Assembly (NCBI GenBank): GCA_017848795.1
Contig: JAFIHG010000040.1
Location: 1-44,201, forward strand
Length of the DNA stretch: 44,201 bases
DNA from: Candidatus Nanopelagicales bacterium
Lineage (GTDB): Bacteria; Actinomycetota; Actinomycetes; S36-B12; CAIYMF01
Reading direction: 5' to 3'
The translations under genes were made by a program, and so were the position numbers. The notes beneath the pieces were generated by a model that saw nothing but the letters and a program-made list of their open reading frames with translations, did no database searches and was not told the DNA's origin. Below, in pieces: positions 24,937-31,913 of this stretch (positions are counted from its first letter, which is position 1; each line of letters begins with the position of its first letter).

Positions 24937-25167
24937 ACCCGCGGGCCCGTCACCGAACTCGCGGTCTCGTTCGCCGGTGGCGAGCGGTCGTGGTCGACCT
25001 CGACGCTCGACGCCTCGTCGGGCCGAGTCGCCTCGGCCGCGAAAGTCGATCGAGGACGCAGCACGAGCGGCGACCGTACCGGCGCGCGATTTCACGCTGT
25101 GCGCGCTTTCACCGAATGCGTTCGTCACCGGCTCGGCCCGCCCGCTGCACTCGATAGGGTCCCTGCC
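24937..25167. other. xseA-xseB intergenic spacer with an xseB -10 box
   Basis: A 231-bp stretch separates two subunit genes that are often adjacent or overlapping. I see no convincing gene in it. TAGGGT at 25,155-25,160 lies seven bases before the xseB ATG and would give leaderless xseB mRNA. A stretch near 25,000 (GTCGACCTCGACGCTCGACG) loosely resembles decayed copies of the repeat family at the window ends, but I would not claim it. Confidence 0.45.
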
Positions 25168-25380
25168 ATGACGGCAGCGGGCGATGCCACGCCGAGCTAC
25201 GAGCAGGCGCGGGACGAGCTCGCGGAGGTGGTGCGCCGCCTCGAAGCAGGCGGTACTTCACTCGAGGAGTCGCTCACGCTGTGGGAGCGCGGCGAGGCGC
25301 TCGCGAAGATCTGCCAGCGCTGGTTGGACGACGCGCGCGCACGGCTCGACGCCGCTCGCGCGACTGCACCCCCCGAGTAG
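25168..25380 (+). CDS. xseB: Exodeoxyribonuclease VII small subunit
   Basis: A 70-residue helical protein, the regulatory small subunit that binds XseA. The sequence [20 protein letters not shown], then [20 protein letters not shown], is the family signature, followed by [17 protein letters not shown] 25,168 matches the normal length and has TAGGGT seven bases upstream. The frame extended to 25,099 adds residues not seen in the family. It converges on the DUF4245 gene. Confidence 0.95.
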   Translation: MTAAGDATPSYEQARDELAEVVRRLEAGGTSLEESLTLWERGEALAKICQRWLDDARARLDAARATAPPE

Positions 25381-25413
25381 CACGCACCGGCTAGGGCCGG
25401 TCCCGCGGCGCAC

Positions 25414-26076
25414 TCAGGCGGCGGACGGGCTGGGCGCTGGCCGCAGCACGGTCAGGGTCCCCACGAGCTGCTCGAGTTCCGGCCAGCTCGCCGAGCCCGT
25501 CACCACGTAGGTGATCGCGTTGGCTTTGCCGTCCGCTGCCGGGGCACGTGCCACGAGACTGCGGTCCGCGCCGTCACTCGACTCCAGCCGTTGCCACTGC
25601 CGCCCCGCGGCCTGGTAGGGCGTACCCGTCGGCTGTCCGTCCGCCGTCGCGTCGCGGACGTAGCCGGTGTCGGCGGTGTCGGACTGCTCCAGCGCCGCGT
25701 ACTGCTCACTCGCGGTGATCCAGCCGACGTGCATCGCGACCCGCCCGTCGACCGTGGGGGTGATGCGCGCGCTCGTCGCCTGCCAGCTCTCCGCGAGCCC
25801 GCGCGGTGCGAGCACCGGCCAGTCCACGGAGTCCGCGAATGCCTGCGCCACCGGCTGCCAGTCGACCGTGCGCTCCGGGGTCTGCACCGCGTTCTGCCGC
25901 CACGGCTGGGCGATCACCATGACGAGCGCGCCGACGACGAGCAGCGAGAGCACCATGTCGCGCACGGTCTGGCGCATGCGCCGCCGGGCGCGCTCCTCCC
26001 GCTCGACGGCGGCCTGCGCCCGTTCGGCGGCGACGACCTCCGCCTCGGTCGGCGGCGACGGGACGCTGTGCTCCAC
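25414..26076 (-). CDS. DUF4245 membrane-anchored protein
   Basis: A 220-residue protein with a charged N-terminal cytoplasmic segment (AERAQAAVEREERARRRMRQ), one membrane helix (DMVLSLLVVGALVMVIAQPW) and an extracellular domain. The motif VDWPVLAPRGLAESWQATSA, then MHVGWITASEQYAALEQSD and ITYVVTGSASWPELEQLVGT, is characteristic of DUF4245. In actinobacteria these genes are common beside xseB and glpX, as here. The function is unknown. GTG 26,076 is preceded by GGGAGG at a long spacing. Confidence 0.88.
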   Translation of the reverse strand: MEHSVPSPPTEAEVVAAERAQAAVEREERARRRMRQTVRDMVLSLLVVGALVMVIAQPWRQNAVQTPERTVDWQPVAQAFADSVDWPVLAPRGLAESWQATSARITPTVDGRVAMHVGWITASEQYAALEQSDTADTGYVRDATADGQPTGTPYQAAGRQWQRLESSDGADRSLVARAPAADGKANAITYVVTGSASWPELEQLVGTLTVLRPAPSPSAA

Positions 26077-26118
26077 CCCACCATCCTCCCCGAGCCCGGA
26101 CGGTCCGACGCACCAGCA

Positions 26119-27165
26119 CTACCCGGCCGCGACTTCGATCTCCGTCGCCTTCACTGCGGCCCACACCGTCATGCCCGGGCGCAGCCCCATGGCGCTGACG
26201 GCCGCAGTCGTCACATCGGCGCTGAGCGGCAGCGGCCCGTCCAGACCGATCCGCACCGTCTCCCCGAGGACGTCGACCGAGCCGACCGTGGCCGAGAACA
26301 CGTTCCGCGGCGAGCCCGCCGGCGCCGTGAGGTGGATCGCGACCGCCGTCGGCGAGAACGTCGCGACGACCGGACCGCGCGCCGCGACCGCCGTCTGGAG
26401 CCGGGCGCCGGTCGCCGTGACGAGGGACGAACCCTCGGCCTCACCGCGGACCAGGTTGAGCCCCACCAGCCGTGCGACGTAGGCGGTACGGGGCGAGCGC
26501 GCGAGCCGCTCGGGAGTGTCGAGCTGCACCAGCGCACCGGCCTCCACGACGGCGACGAGATCGGCCAGCGTCAGCGCATCGACCGGGTCGTGCGTGACGA
26601 GCACGGTCACGCCGGCACGTTCCGCGAGGTGGTGGCGTACGTCGCGTCGTACCTCCCATCGGGTCGTCACGTCGAGCGCCGAGAACGGCTCGTCGAGCAG
26701 CAGCAGGTCCGGGCCGCCCACCAGGGCCCGGGCGAGAGCCACCCGCTGGGCCTGGCCCCCGGAGAGCGTCCCCGGGCGTCGCGACTCCAGGTCCGCAACG
26801 CCCAGCCGGGCCAGCCAGTCGCGCGCCGCGGTCGTCGCGTCGCGGCGGGACCCACGACGGGACCGCGGTCCGAACGCGACGTTCTCCAGCACCGACAGGT
26901 GAGGGAACAGCAGCGCGTCCTGCAGCACCACGGACACCGACCGCCGGTGCGGGGCCAGGTGGGTGCCCGCGGTCGGGTCGTCGTACACCCGGCCTGCCAC
27001 CTCGACCCGGCCGGCGTGCGCCTGCAGCCCCGCGAGGGCGCGTACGAGCGTGCTCTTCCCGGCTCCGTTCGGCCCCACGACCGCGAGGACGCCCGAGGCC
27101 ACCGCGAGCCGGAGGTCGACCGTGAACGAGTCCCGTCGCAGCAGCACGTGCGCGTCGAGGGTCAT
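26119..27165 (-). CDS. modC: Molybdate ABC transporter ATP-binding protein
   Basis: A 348-residue ABC ATPase. Walker A is GPNGAGKST, the Q-loop region VVLQDALLFPHLSVLENVAF, the signature LSGGQAQRVALARAL, Walker B LLLLDEPFSALD and the H-loop VTHDPVDAL. After the ATPase comes a TOBE/Mop-type molybdate-binding domain at about 285-346 (SPRNVFSATVGSVDVLGETV ... GLRPGMTVWAAVKATEIEVA), typical of ModC. ATG 27,165 overlaps the modB stop by four bases, and the longer open frame upstream overlaps modB and is not used. It powers molybdate import with ModA and ModB. Confidence 0.94.
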   Translation of the reverse strand: MTLDAHVLLRRDSFTVDLRLAVASGVLAVVGPNGAGKSTLVRALAGLQAHAGRVEVAGRVYDDPTAGTHLAPHRRSVSVVLQDALLFPHLSVLENVAFGPRSRRGSRRDATTAARDWLARLGVADLESRRPGTLSGGQAQRVALARALVGGPDLLLLDEPFSALDVTTRWEVRRDVRHHLAERAGVTVLVTHDPVDALTLADLVAVVEAGALVQLDTPERLARSPRTAYVARLVGLNLVRGEAEGSSLVTATGARLQTAVAARGPVVATFSPTAVAIHLTAPAGSPRNVFSATVGSVDVLGETVRIGLDGPLPLSADVTTAAVSAMGLRPGMTVWAAVKATEIEVAAG

Positions 27166-27998
27166 GACAGCGCCCCGCGCCACCGCCCGCGCAGCGCGAA
27201 CAGCACCGCCACCGACACCACGATGAGCAGCAGCGCGAGCACGAGAGCGTCGTCCTGGTTGCTGCCGTACAGCGCGGCGTATGCCGCGAGCGGCAGCGTC
27301 TCGGTACGCCCCTGCATGCTGCCGGCGAAGGTGATCGTGGCACCGAACTCGCCCAAGGCCCGGGCCCACGCGAGTACGGCTCCAGCGAGGATGCCGTTGC
27401 GCGCCAAGGGGATCCAGACCCGGCGCAGCACGGTCCACGGCCGCGCACCGAGGGCGGCGGCGACCTCCGCGAACCGCGGATCGGCGCTGCGGACCACCCC
27501 CTCGACGGAGATGACGAGGAACGGCAGGGCGACGAACGCCTCGGCGACGACGACGCCGGCGGTCGAGTACGGCAGGGTCAGGCCCGTCGCGTCGTACACC
27601 GGCCCGCCGAGCAGCCCGCCGCGGCCGAACGCGTACAGCAGCGCGATACCGCCGACGACCGGCGGCATGACGAGCGGGACCGTCACCAACGCCCGTGCCA
27701 GCGAGCCGAGCCGGCCGTCGGCACGCGCGAGCAGGAACCCGAGCGGCACGCCGACCACCAGGCACACCACGGTCGCCGCGCTCGCACATCCGAGCGACAG
27801 CACGAGCGCGTCCCGTACGAAGTCCGACCCGAGCCGATCCGGGAGCGAGGACCAGGGCACCCGCAGCAGGACGGCGATCAGCGGCAGCGTGAGGAACACG
27901 ACGGCGATCGCGGCAGGCGCGCGCAGCCCCGCGGGCAGCGGCAACGGCCGGTCCGGCGCAGCGATCGTCGGGGCGAGGCTCGTCGGGCTGGCGCTCAC
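27162..27998 (-). CDS. modB: Molybdate ABC transporter permease
   Basis: A 278-residue permease with about six membrane helices, starting after a short cytoplasmic tail with APAAIAVVFLTLPLIAVLLR. The binding-protein-dependent transport motif that docks onto ModC is EVAAALGARPWTVLRRVWIP ... GAVLAWARALGEFGATITFA, including the ARALGEFGA stretch typical of ModB/CysTW-type permeases. GTG 27,998 overlaps the modA stop (GTGA) and fits the family length. The open frame extending to 28,337 overlaps modA in another frame. Confidence 0.94.
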   Translation of the reverse strand: MSASPTSLAPTIAAPDRPLPLPAGLRAPAAIAVVFLTLPLIAVLLRVPWSSLPDRLGSDFVRDALVLSLGCASAATVVCLVVGVPLGFLLARADGRLGSLARALVTVPLVMPPVVGGIALLYAFGRGGLLGGPVYDATGLTLPYSTAGVVVAEAFVALPFLVISVEGVVRSADPRFAEVAAALGARPWTVLRRVWIPLARNGILAGAVLAWARALGEFGATITFAGSMQGRTETLPLAAYAALYGSNQDDALVLALLLIVVSVAVLFALRGRWRGALS

Positions 27999-28768
27999 GG
28001 GGGCAGGAATCCGTGTGCTTTCAGGACCTGTTGACCGGTCTCGCCCGTCACGAGCGCGACCCAGTCGGCCGCGAGCGCCGGCTGCGACGACCCGGCGACA
28101 CTGACGATCTGGTACGCCGTCGACTGGTTGACGGCGCGCGGCACGGGGACCGTGCGCACCTGGTCCCCTGCTGCCTCGGCATCCGTGACGTAGACGATCC
28201 CGGCGTCGGCGTCGCCGGACTCCACCTTGGCGAGCACGCTCCTGACGTCGGGGTCGCGGGAGGCGATCGAGGGGGTGACACCTGCGGCCGCGAACATCTT
28301 GTCCGCGGCACTGCCGCACGGCACAACGGACGCGCACACCACCACCGTGAGCCCGGGATCGCCGAGATCGCTCACCGAGTCGACCTTGTCGCTCCCCGGT
28401 GGGGTGACGATCGTCAGGGTGTTGCGGGCAAAGGTGACCGGCGCCCCGGCGGCCCTGCCGCCCGCGGTCACGGTCTGCATGGTCGCCGGGCTCGCCGCGG
28501 CGAAGACATCGGCCGGCGCGCCCTGGTCGATCTGCTGGGCGAGCGTGGACGAACCGCCGTACGACAGCTGGACCGTCACGTCGTGGTGCGCCGACTGGAA
28601 CTCGTCGGCGAGGGCGTCGAAGGTCTCCGTCAGCGAGGCGGCTGCGAACACCGTGACCGTGCGGGCGGACCCGCCGCCTCCGCTGCCGCCGCGGTCGGCA
28701 GCGCAGCCGGCAGCGGTGAGCGCAGCGGCGACCAGCAGCGCCGCACCTGCCGCGCGTGCGGTCCTCAC
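27995..28768 (-). CDS. modA: Molybdate-binding lipoprotein
   Basis: A 257-residue periplasmic-type binding protein anchored as a lipoprotein. The signal peptide MRTARAAGAALLVAAALTAA ends in a lipobox with Cys22 (LTAAGC). The mature part has VTVFAAASLTETFDALADEF, YGGSSTLAQQIDQGAPADVF, VTFARNTLTIVTPPG and DADAGIVYVTDAEAAG, the standard ModA pattern for oxyanion binding. GTG 28,768 overlaps the regulator stop by four bases. It is the second gene of the operon. Confidence 0.95.
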   Translation of the reverse strand: MRTARAAGAALLVAAALTAAGCAADRGGSGGGGSARTVTVFAAASLTETFDALADEFQSAHHDVTVQLSYGGSSTLAQQIDQGAPADVFAAASPATMQTVTAGGRAAGAPVTFARNTLTIVTPPGSDKVDSVSDLGDPGLTVVVCASVVPCGSAADKMFAAAGVTPSIASRDPDVRSVLAKVESGDADAGIVYVTDAEAAGDQVRTVPVPRAVNQSTAYQIVSVAGSSQPALAADWVALVTGETGQQVLKAHGFLPP

Positions 28769-29166
28769 GACCCGTCTCCGAGCTCGACCACGACGTTCGT
28801 GGACTTGACCGTCGCGACGGCGAGCACGCCCGGCTCGAGGCCCATCTCGTCGGCCGCCTCGCAGCTCATCAGGCTGACCAGCCGGAACGGGCCGGCCTGC
28901 AGCTCGACCTGCGCCATGACCGTGTCCCTCACGACCCGGGTCACCAGCCCGGTGAGCCGGTTGCGTGCCGAGGACCGCCCGAGCCCTGCCACGTGCGGCG
29001 CGTGGGCCTGCTCGCGGGCGAACCTCGCCAGGGCGGCCCCGTCGAGCATGTAGCGTCCCGCGCCGTCCCGCTCGGCGGGCAGCCGGCCGGCGTCGATCCA
29101 GCGCCGCACGGTGTCGTCACTCACGCCGAGGAGCGCGGCGGCCTCGGCAGCACGGAACTGCGGCAT
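28765..29166 (-). CDS. HTH + Mop/TOBE molybdate-responsive protein
   Basis: A 133-residue protein. An N-terminal MerR/excisionase-type helix-turn-helix (FRAAEAAALLGVSDDTVRRW, IDAGRLPAERDGAGRYML) is joined to a C-terminal molybdopterin/molybdate-binding Mop domain (NRLTGLVTRVVRDTVMAQVE, MSCEAADEMGLEPGVLAVAT, VKSTNVVVEL). It is therefore a likely molybdate-responsive regulator, with a layout different from classical ModE. It heads the mod operon and is coupled to modA by GTGA. ATG 29,166 has TAGGGT seven bases upstream. An inverted repeat at 29,207-29,225 may be its operator. Confidence 0.85.
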   Translation of the reverse strand: MPQFRAAEAAALLGVSDDTVRRWIDAGRLPAERDGAGRYMLDGAALARFAREQAHAPHVAGLGRSSARNRLTGLVTRVVRDTVMAQVELQAGPFRLVSLMSCEAADEMGLEPGVLAVATVKSTNVVVELGDGS

Positions 29167-29173
29167 GCGCCGT

Positions 29174-29179
29174 ACCCTA
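29174..29179 (-). promoter_or_regulatory. -10 box of the mod operon
   Basis: TAGGGT on the minus strand, seven bases before ATG 29,166. The hexamer and spacing are identical to those at dapD and xseB. Confidence 0.5.
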
Positions 29180-29206
29180 CCTCCGCGTTCACGGCTCCTC
29201 GTCCGG

Positions 29207-29225
29207 TTTGCACCCGCAAATGCGG
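29207..29225. promoter_or_regulatory. Overlapping small inverted repeats upstream of the mod operon
   Basis: TTTGC-ACCC-GCAAA (29,207-29,220) overlaps CCGCA-AA-TGCGG (29,214-29,225). They lie 28-46 bp upstream of the mod -10 box, in the divergent region to glpX. The site is a candidate operator for the Mop/HTH regulator. The rest of the gap has no gene. Confidence 0.35.
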
Positions 29226-29299
29226 TACAGCAGATGTGTCTCGCGCGCCGGAGCCCGCACGCCGGCGCGGGTGACCGGCCGCCGCCGCCGGCGGCTGGC

Positions 29300-29305
29300 T
29301 ACGCT
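29300..29305 (+). promoter_or_regulatory. Possible -10 box of glpX
   Basis: TACGCT about 30 bases before the glpX GTG. It would give a short leader of about 23 nt that contains the GAGGAG ribosome-binding site. No clear -35 is seen. Confidence 0.35.
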
Positions 29306-29334
29306 GGCGGCAACCCCGGACCGAGGAGCCCGCC

Positions 29335-30351
29335 GTGACCGCCACCGTCCCGACCAACCACGACGCTCCGGACCGCAACCTCGCCATGGAACTCGTACGG
29401 GTGACCGAGGCGGCCGCGATGGCGGGGGCCCGCTGGGTCGGGCGCGGGGACAAGAACGGCGCCGACGGCGCAGCGGTGAAGGCGATGCGCACCCTTGTCA
29501 CCTCGGTGTCGATGGCCGGGGTGGTCGTGATCGGCGAGGGCGAGAAGGACAACGCGCCGATGCTCTTCAACGGAGAGCGCATCGGTGACGGCACCGGCGC
29601 GGAATGCGACGTCGCGGTCGACCCGATCGACGGAACCACGTTGACTGCCAAGGGAATGCCGAACGCGGTGTCCGTGCTGGCCGTCGCCGAGCGCGGCACG
29701 ATGTACGACCCGTCCGCCGTGTTCTACATGGAGAAGCTGGTCACCGGGCCGGAGGCCGCCGACGTCGTCGACATCACCGCACCGGCGCGGTTCAACCTGC
29801 GCGCGGTTGCCAAGGCCAAGGGCGTACGGGTCGACGACCTCACCGTCTGCATCCTGGACCGGCCGCGTCACGAGGGCATCGTGCGCGAGGTGCGGGAGGC
29901 GGGCGCCCGCATCAAGTTCATCACCGACGGCGACGTCGCGGGCGCGATCATGGCCGCCCGCGCGGGCACCGGGGTCGACCTGCTGCTCGGCATCGGCGGC
30001 ACCCCGGAGGGCGTCATCGCGGCCTGCGCGATCAAGTGCATGGGCGGCATCATCCAGGGCAAGCTCTGGCCCAAGGACGACGCCGAGCGCGCGAAAGCGA
30101 TCGATGCGGGCCACGACCTGGACCGGGTGCTCTCGACCGACGAGCTGGTGACCGGCGAGGACGTCTTCTTCGTGGCGACCGGCATCACCGACGGCGAGCT
30201 GCTGGAGGGCGTGCGGTTCGGCGCGAATGGCGCGACGACGCACTCCATCGTGATGCGCAGCCGCAGCGGCACCATCCGCGAGGTGAAGAGCGAGCACCGG
30301 CTGGCCAAGCTGGGCAAGTACTCGTCCGTGGACTTCGGTCCGGCGCGCTGA
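29335..30351 (+). CDS. glpX: Class II fructose-1,6-bisphosphatase
   Basis: A 338-residue GlpX-type enzyme hydrolysing fructose-1,6-bisphosphate to fructose-6-phosphate in gluconeogenesis. The metal- and substrate-binding motifs are [18 protein letters not shown] and [16 protein letters not shown], followed by [34 protein letters not shown] and [20 protein letters not shown]. The length is normal. GTG 29,335 has GAGGAG seven bases upstream. Its stop TGA is directly followed by the stop of the converging DUF1707 gene, with no base between them. Confidence 0.96.
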   Translation: MTATVPTNHDAPDRNLAMELVRVTEAAAMAGARWVGRGDKNGADGAAVKAMRTLVTSVSMAGVVVIGEGEKDNAPMLFNGERIGDGTGAECDVAVDPIDGTTLTAKGMPNAVSVLAVAERGTMYDPSAVFYMEKLVTGPEAADVVDITAPARFNLRAVAKAKGVRVDDLTVCILDRPRHEGIVREVREAGARIKFITDGDVAGAIMAARAGTGVDLLLGIGGTPEGVIAACAIKCMGGIIQGKLWPKDDAERAKAIDAGHDLDRVLSTDELVTGEDVFFVATGITDGELLEGVRFGANGATTHSIVMRSRSGTIREVKSEHRLAKLGKYSSVDFGPAR

Positions 30352-31062
30352 TCACCCGGTCAGGCGCTTGCGCCATTCCTTCTTGGGTTTGGGCCGCCGG
30401 ACGCTGATCCCGCCGAAGATCGCCGCACCGGTGATGCGCACGATCGGCGCACCGGGCGGCGGCGGTTCGCCGGTGGGCGCGTCGTTCCCGCCGAAGACCG
30501 CTGCCGCCTCGAGCCGGACCACGACGCCCTCCGGGACGACGATGTCCAAGCCGCCGAACACGCAGACCGCCGAGATCTCCGTCTCCTGACTGGTGAGCAC
30601 CGCTTGGGTGAGGTCGAGCCTGCCGCCCCCGAAGATGCACACGGACGTCATCTTCGGTGCGACGACCCAGCGGTCCTTGCGTTCGAACCCCCCGAAGATC
30701 GCGACGGCGTTGGTCTCCGCGCTGCCGGCCAGGTCCGGCGCGATGACCAGGGCGCCGCCCTCGCCTGAGGCGCTCCCGGTGCCCGACGTCACCGCCACGA
30801 CGCCCGCGCCGGGACCCATCGGGACGGCCAGCGTGCCCGGAGGGACCGGCAGGTCGTGCAGGACCGGCACCAGCTCGCCGTACGTCGTGGCCCGGTAGAC
30901 CTCGGCGAGCCGCTCCTCGTGCTCGACGGGCGAGAGCCGCCCCTCGGCGAAGGCGTCGCGCAGCACGCCCGCCACGCGCTCCCTGTCGGCGTCCGAGGCC
31001 CGCATGCGCAGCGCCTGCGACACCGGGTCGTCGTCCTGACGGTCGGGCACCGATGCACTCAC
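30352..31062 (-). CDS. DUF1707 protein with LiaF-like beta repeats
   Basis: A 236-residue protein. The N-terminal DUF1707 (SHOCT-like) domain is at about 15-70: ALRMRASDADRERVAGVLRD, AFAEGRLSPVEHEERLAEVY. The C-terminal half holds five FGG-containing strands at intervals (AVAIFGGFERKD, VCIFGGGRLDLT, AVCVFGGLDIVV, AAAVFGGNDAP, AAIFGGISVRR), a beta-roll like that of LiaF/DUF2154 cell-envelope proteins. There is no membrane helix, so it is probably cytoplasmic or membrane-associated through its basic tail KPKKEWRKRL. GTG 31,062 has TAGCCT six bases upstream. Confidence 0.85.
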   Translation of the reverse strand: MSASVPDRQDDDPVSQALRMRASDADRERVAGVLRDAFAEGRLSPVEHEERLAEVYRATTYGELVPVLHDLPVPPGTLAVPMGPGAGVVAVTSGTGSASGEGGALVIAPDLAGSAETNAVAIFGGFERKDRWVVAPKMTSVCIFGGGRLDLTQAVLTSQETEISAVCVFGGLDIVVPEGVVVRLEAAAVFGGNDAPTGEPPPPGAPIVRITGAAIFGGISVRRPKPKKEWRKRLTG

Positions 31063-31068
31063 CGGCCC

Positions 31069-31074
31069 AGGCTA
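31069..31074 (-). promoter_or_regulatory. -10 box of the DUF1707 gene
   Basis: TAGCCT on the minus strand, six bases before GTG 31,062. Confidence 0.45.
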
Positions 31075-31121
31075 TCCACCTGTCCGGGTCCGGCTGGTGC
31101 CGTCGTGGCAGGCTGACCGCC

Positions 31122-31502
31122 GTGCTCGCCCCCCTCGAAGGCGCCATCGTCGCGGCCGCGGCGTTGCTGGCGCTCATTGCGCTCGGGCTCGCGCTCGCCC
31201 GCCGGGGACGCCCCAGGTGGTACCCGACGGCCCTCCGCATCCTGGAGGCCGCGTTGCTCGCGCAGGCGGCGATCGCGGTCGCCGGCCTCGCCCAGGGGCA
31301 CCGCCCGGACGAACTCATCACGTTCGCGGCGTACGGGATCACGTCCCTGGTGCTCGTCCCGGTGTTGCTGACGCTGTTGTCCAGCCCGGACGAGGAGTAC
31401 GGCGGACCGGTCTGGCCCCACGTGCTGGTGGCCATCGCCTGCACCGCGGTCGCGGTCGTCGTGTGGCGGATGGGGGCTACCTGGCCCGGCACCGGTGGCT
31501 GA
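31122..31502 (+). CDS. Small membrane protein, unknown function
   Basis: A 126-residue protein with four predicted membrane helices: AIVAAAALLALIALGLALAR, LRILEAALLAQAAIAVAGLA, FAAYGITSLVLVPVLLTLL and HVLVAIACTAVAVVVWRMG. A conserved-looking short loop, SSPDEEYGGPVWP, lies between helices 3 and 4. There is no catalytic motif. GTG 31,122 was chosen because it sits just before the first helix and has CAGGCT seven bases upstream, a weak -10. The 3' end overlaps the next membrane gene by 8 bp, so the two are coupled. Confidence 0.75.
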   Translation: MLAPLEGAIVAAAALLALIALGLALARRGRPRWYPTALRILEAALLAQAAIAVAGLAQGHRPDELITFAAYGITSLVLVPVLLTLLSSPDEEYGGPVWPHVLVAIACTAVAVVVWRMGATWPGTGG

Positions 31503-31908
31503 CCGCATCGTCCCCCGCGGACCGGCCACGGCCGTCCTGCTGGCCTACGCGATCTTCACCGTCGCGGCCACGTCGCGCAGCCTGGTGCAGCTGGGCATGT
31601 ACCCGTCGCGGGCTCCGGTGGCGTACTCCCTGTCGCTCGTCGCCGCGGTGATCTACGGAATCGGACTGGTCGCGATGTGGCACGTCAGCCGCGGCGCCTC
31701 GACCCGGGTCGCGCGCGCCTTTTGCGTCGTGGAGCTCTGCGGCGTCGTCGCGGTGGGCGCGCTGAGCCTCGCGGTGCCGGCGTGGTTCCCCGACCCCAGC
31801 GTCTGGTCCGGCTTCGGCAGCGGGTACGGCTTCGTGCCGACCGTGCTGCCGCTGCTCGCGCTCTGGTGGCTGCACACCGTCGACCGGCACCGCGCGGGCA
31901 CCGCCTGA
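31495..31908 (+). CDS. Small membrane protein, unknown function
   Basis: A 137-residue protein with about four membrane helices: TAVLLAYAIFTVAATSRSLV, VAYSLSLVAAVIYGIGLVAM, VELCGVVAVGALSLAVPAWF and VPTVLPLLALWWLHTVDR. The loop FPDPSVWSGFGSGYGFVP is suggestive of an extracellular turn. GTG 31,495 overlaps the preceding gene by 8 bp, so the two small proteins are probably made together and may form a complex. It ends 5 bp from the converging holin-like/phosphodiesterase gene. I do not recognise the family with certainty. Confidence 0.75.
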   Translation: MADRIVPRGPATAVLLAYAIFTVAATSRSLVQLGMYPSRAPVAYSLSLVAAVIYGIGLVAMWHVSRGASTRVARAFCVVELCGVVAVGALSLAVPAWFPDPSVWSGFGSGYGFVPTVLPLLALWWLHTVDRHRAGTA

Positions 31909-31913
31909 ACCGC

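Noticed and set aside
24977-25171. Open frame between xseA and xseB overlapping the xseB start
   Set aside because: Arg/Pro/Ser-rich with no SD. It covers the proposed xseB promoter, so it is probably not translated.
25591-28104. 837-codon open frame antisense to DUF4245/modC/modB
   Set aside because: His/Arg/Asp-rich composition and no domains, while the minus-strand genes are unambiguous.
29167-29334. Molybdenum-cofactor riboswitch before the mod operon
   Set aside because: The -10 box lies seven bases before the start, leaving no leader, and no conserved motif is visible.
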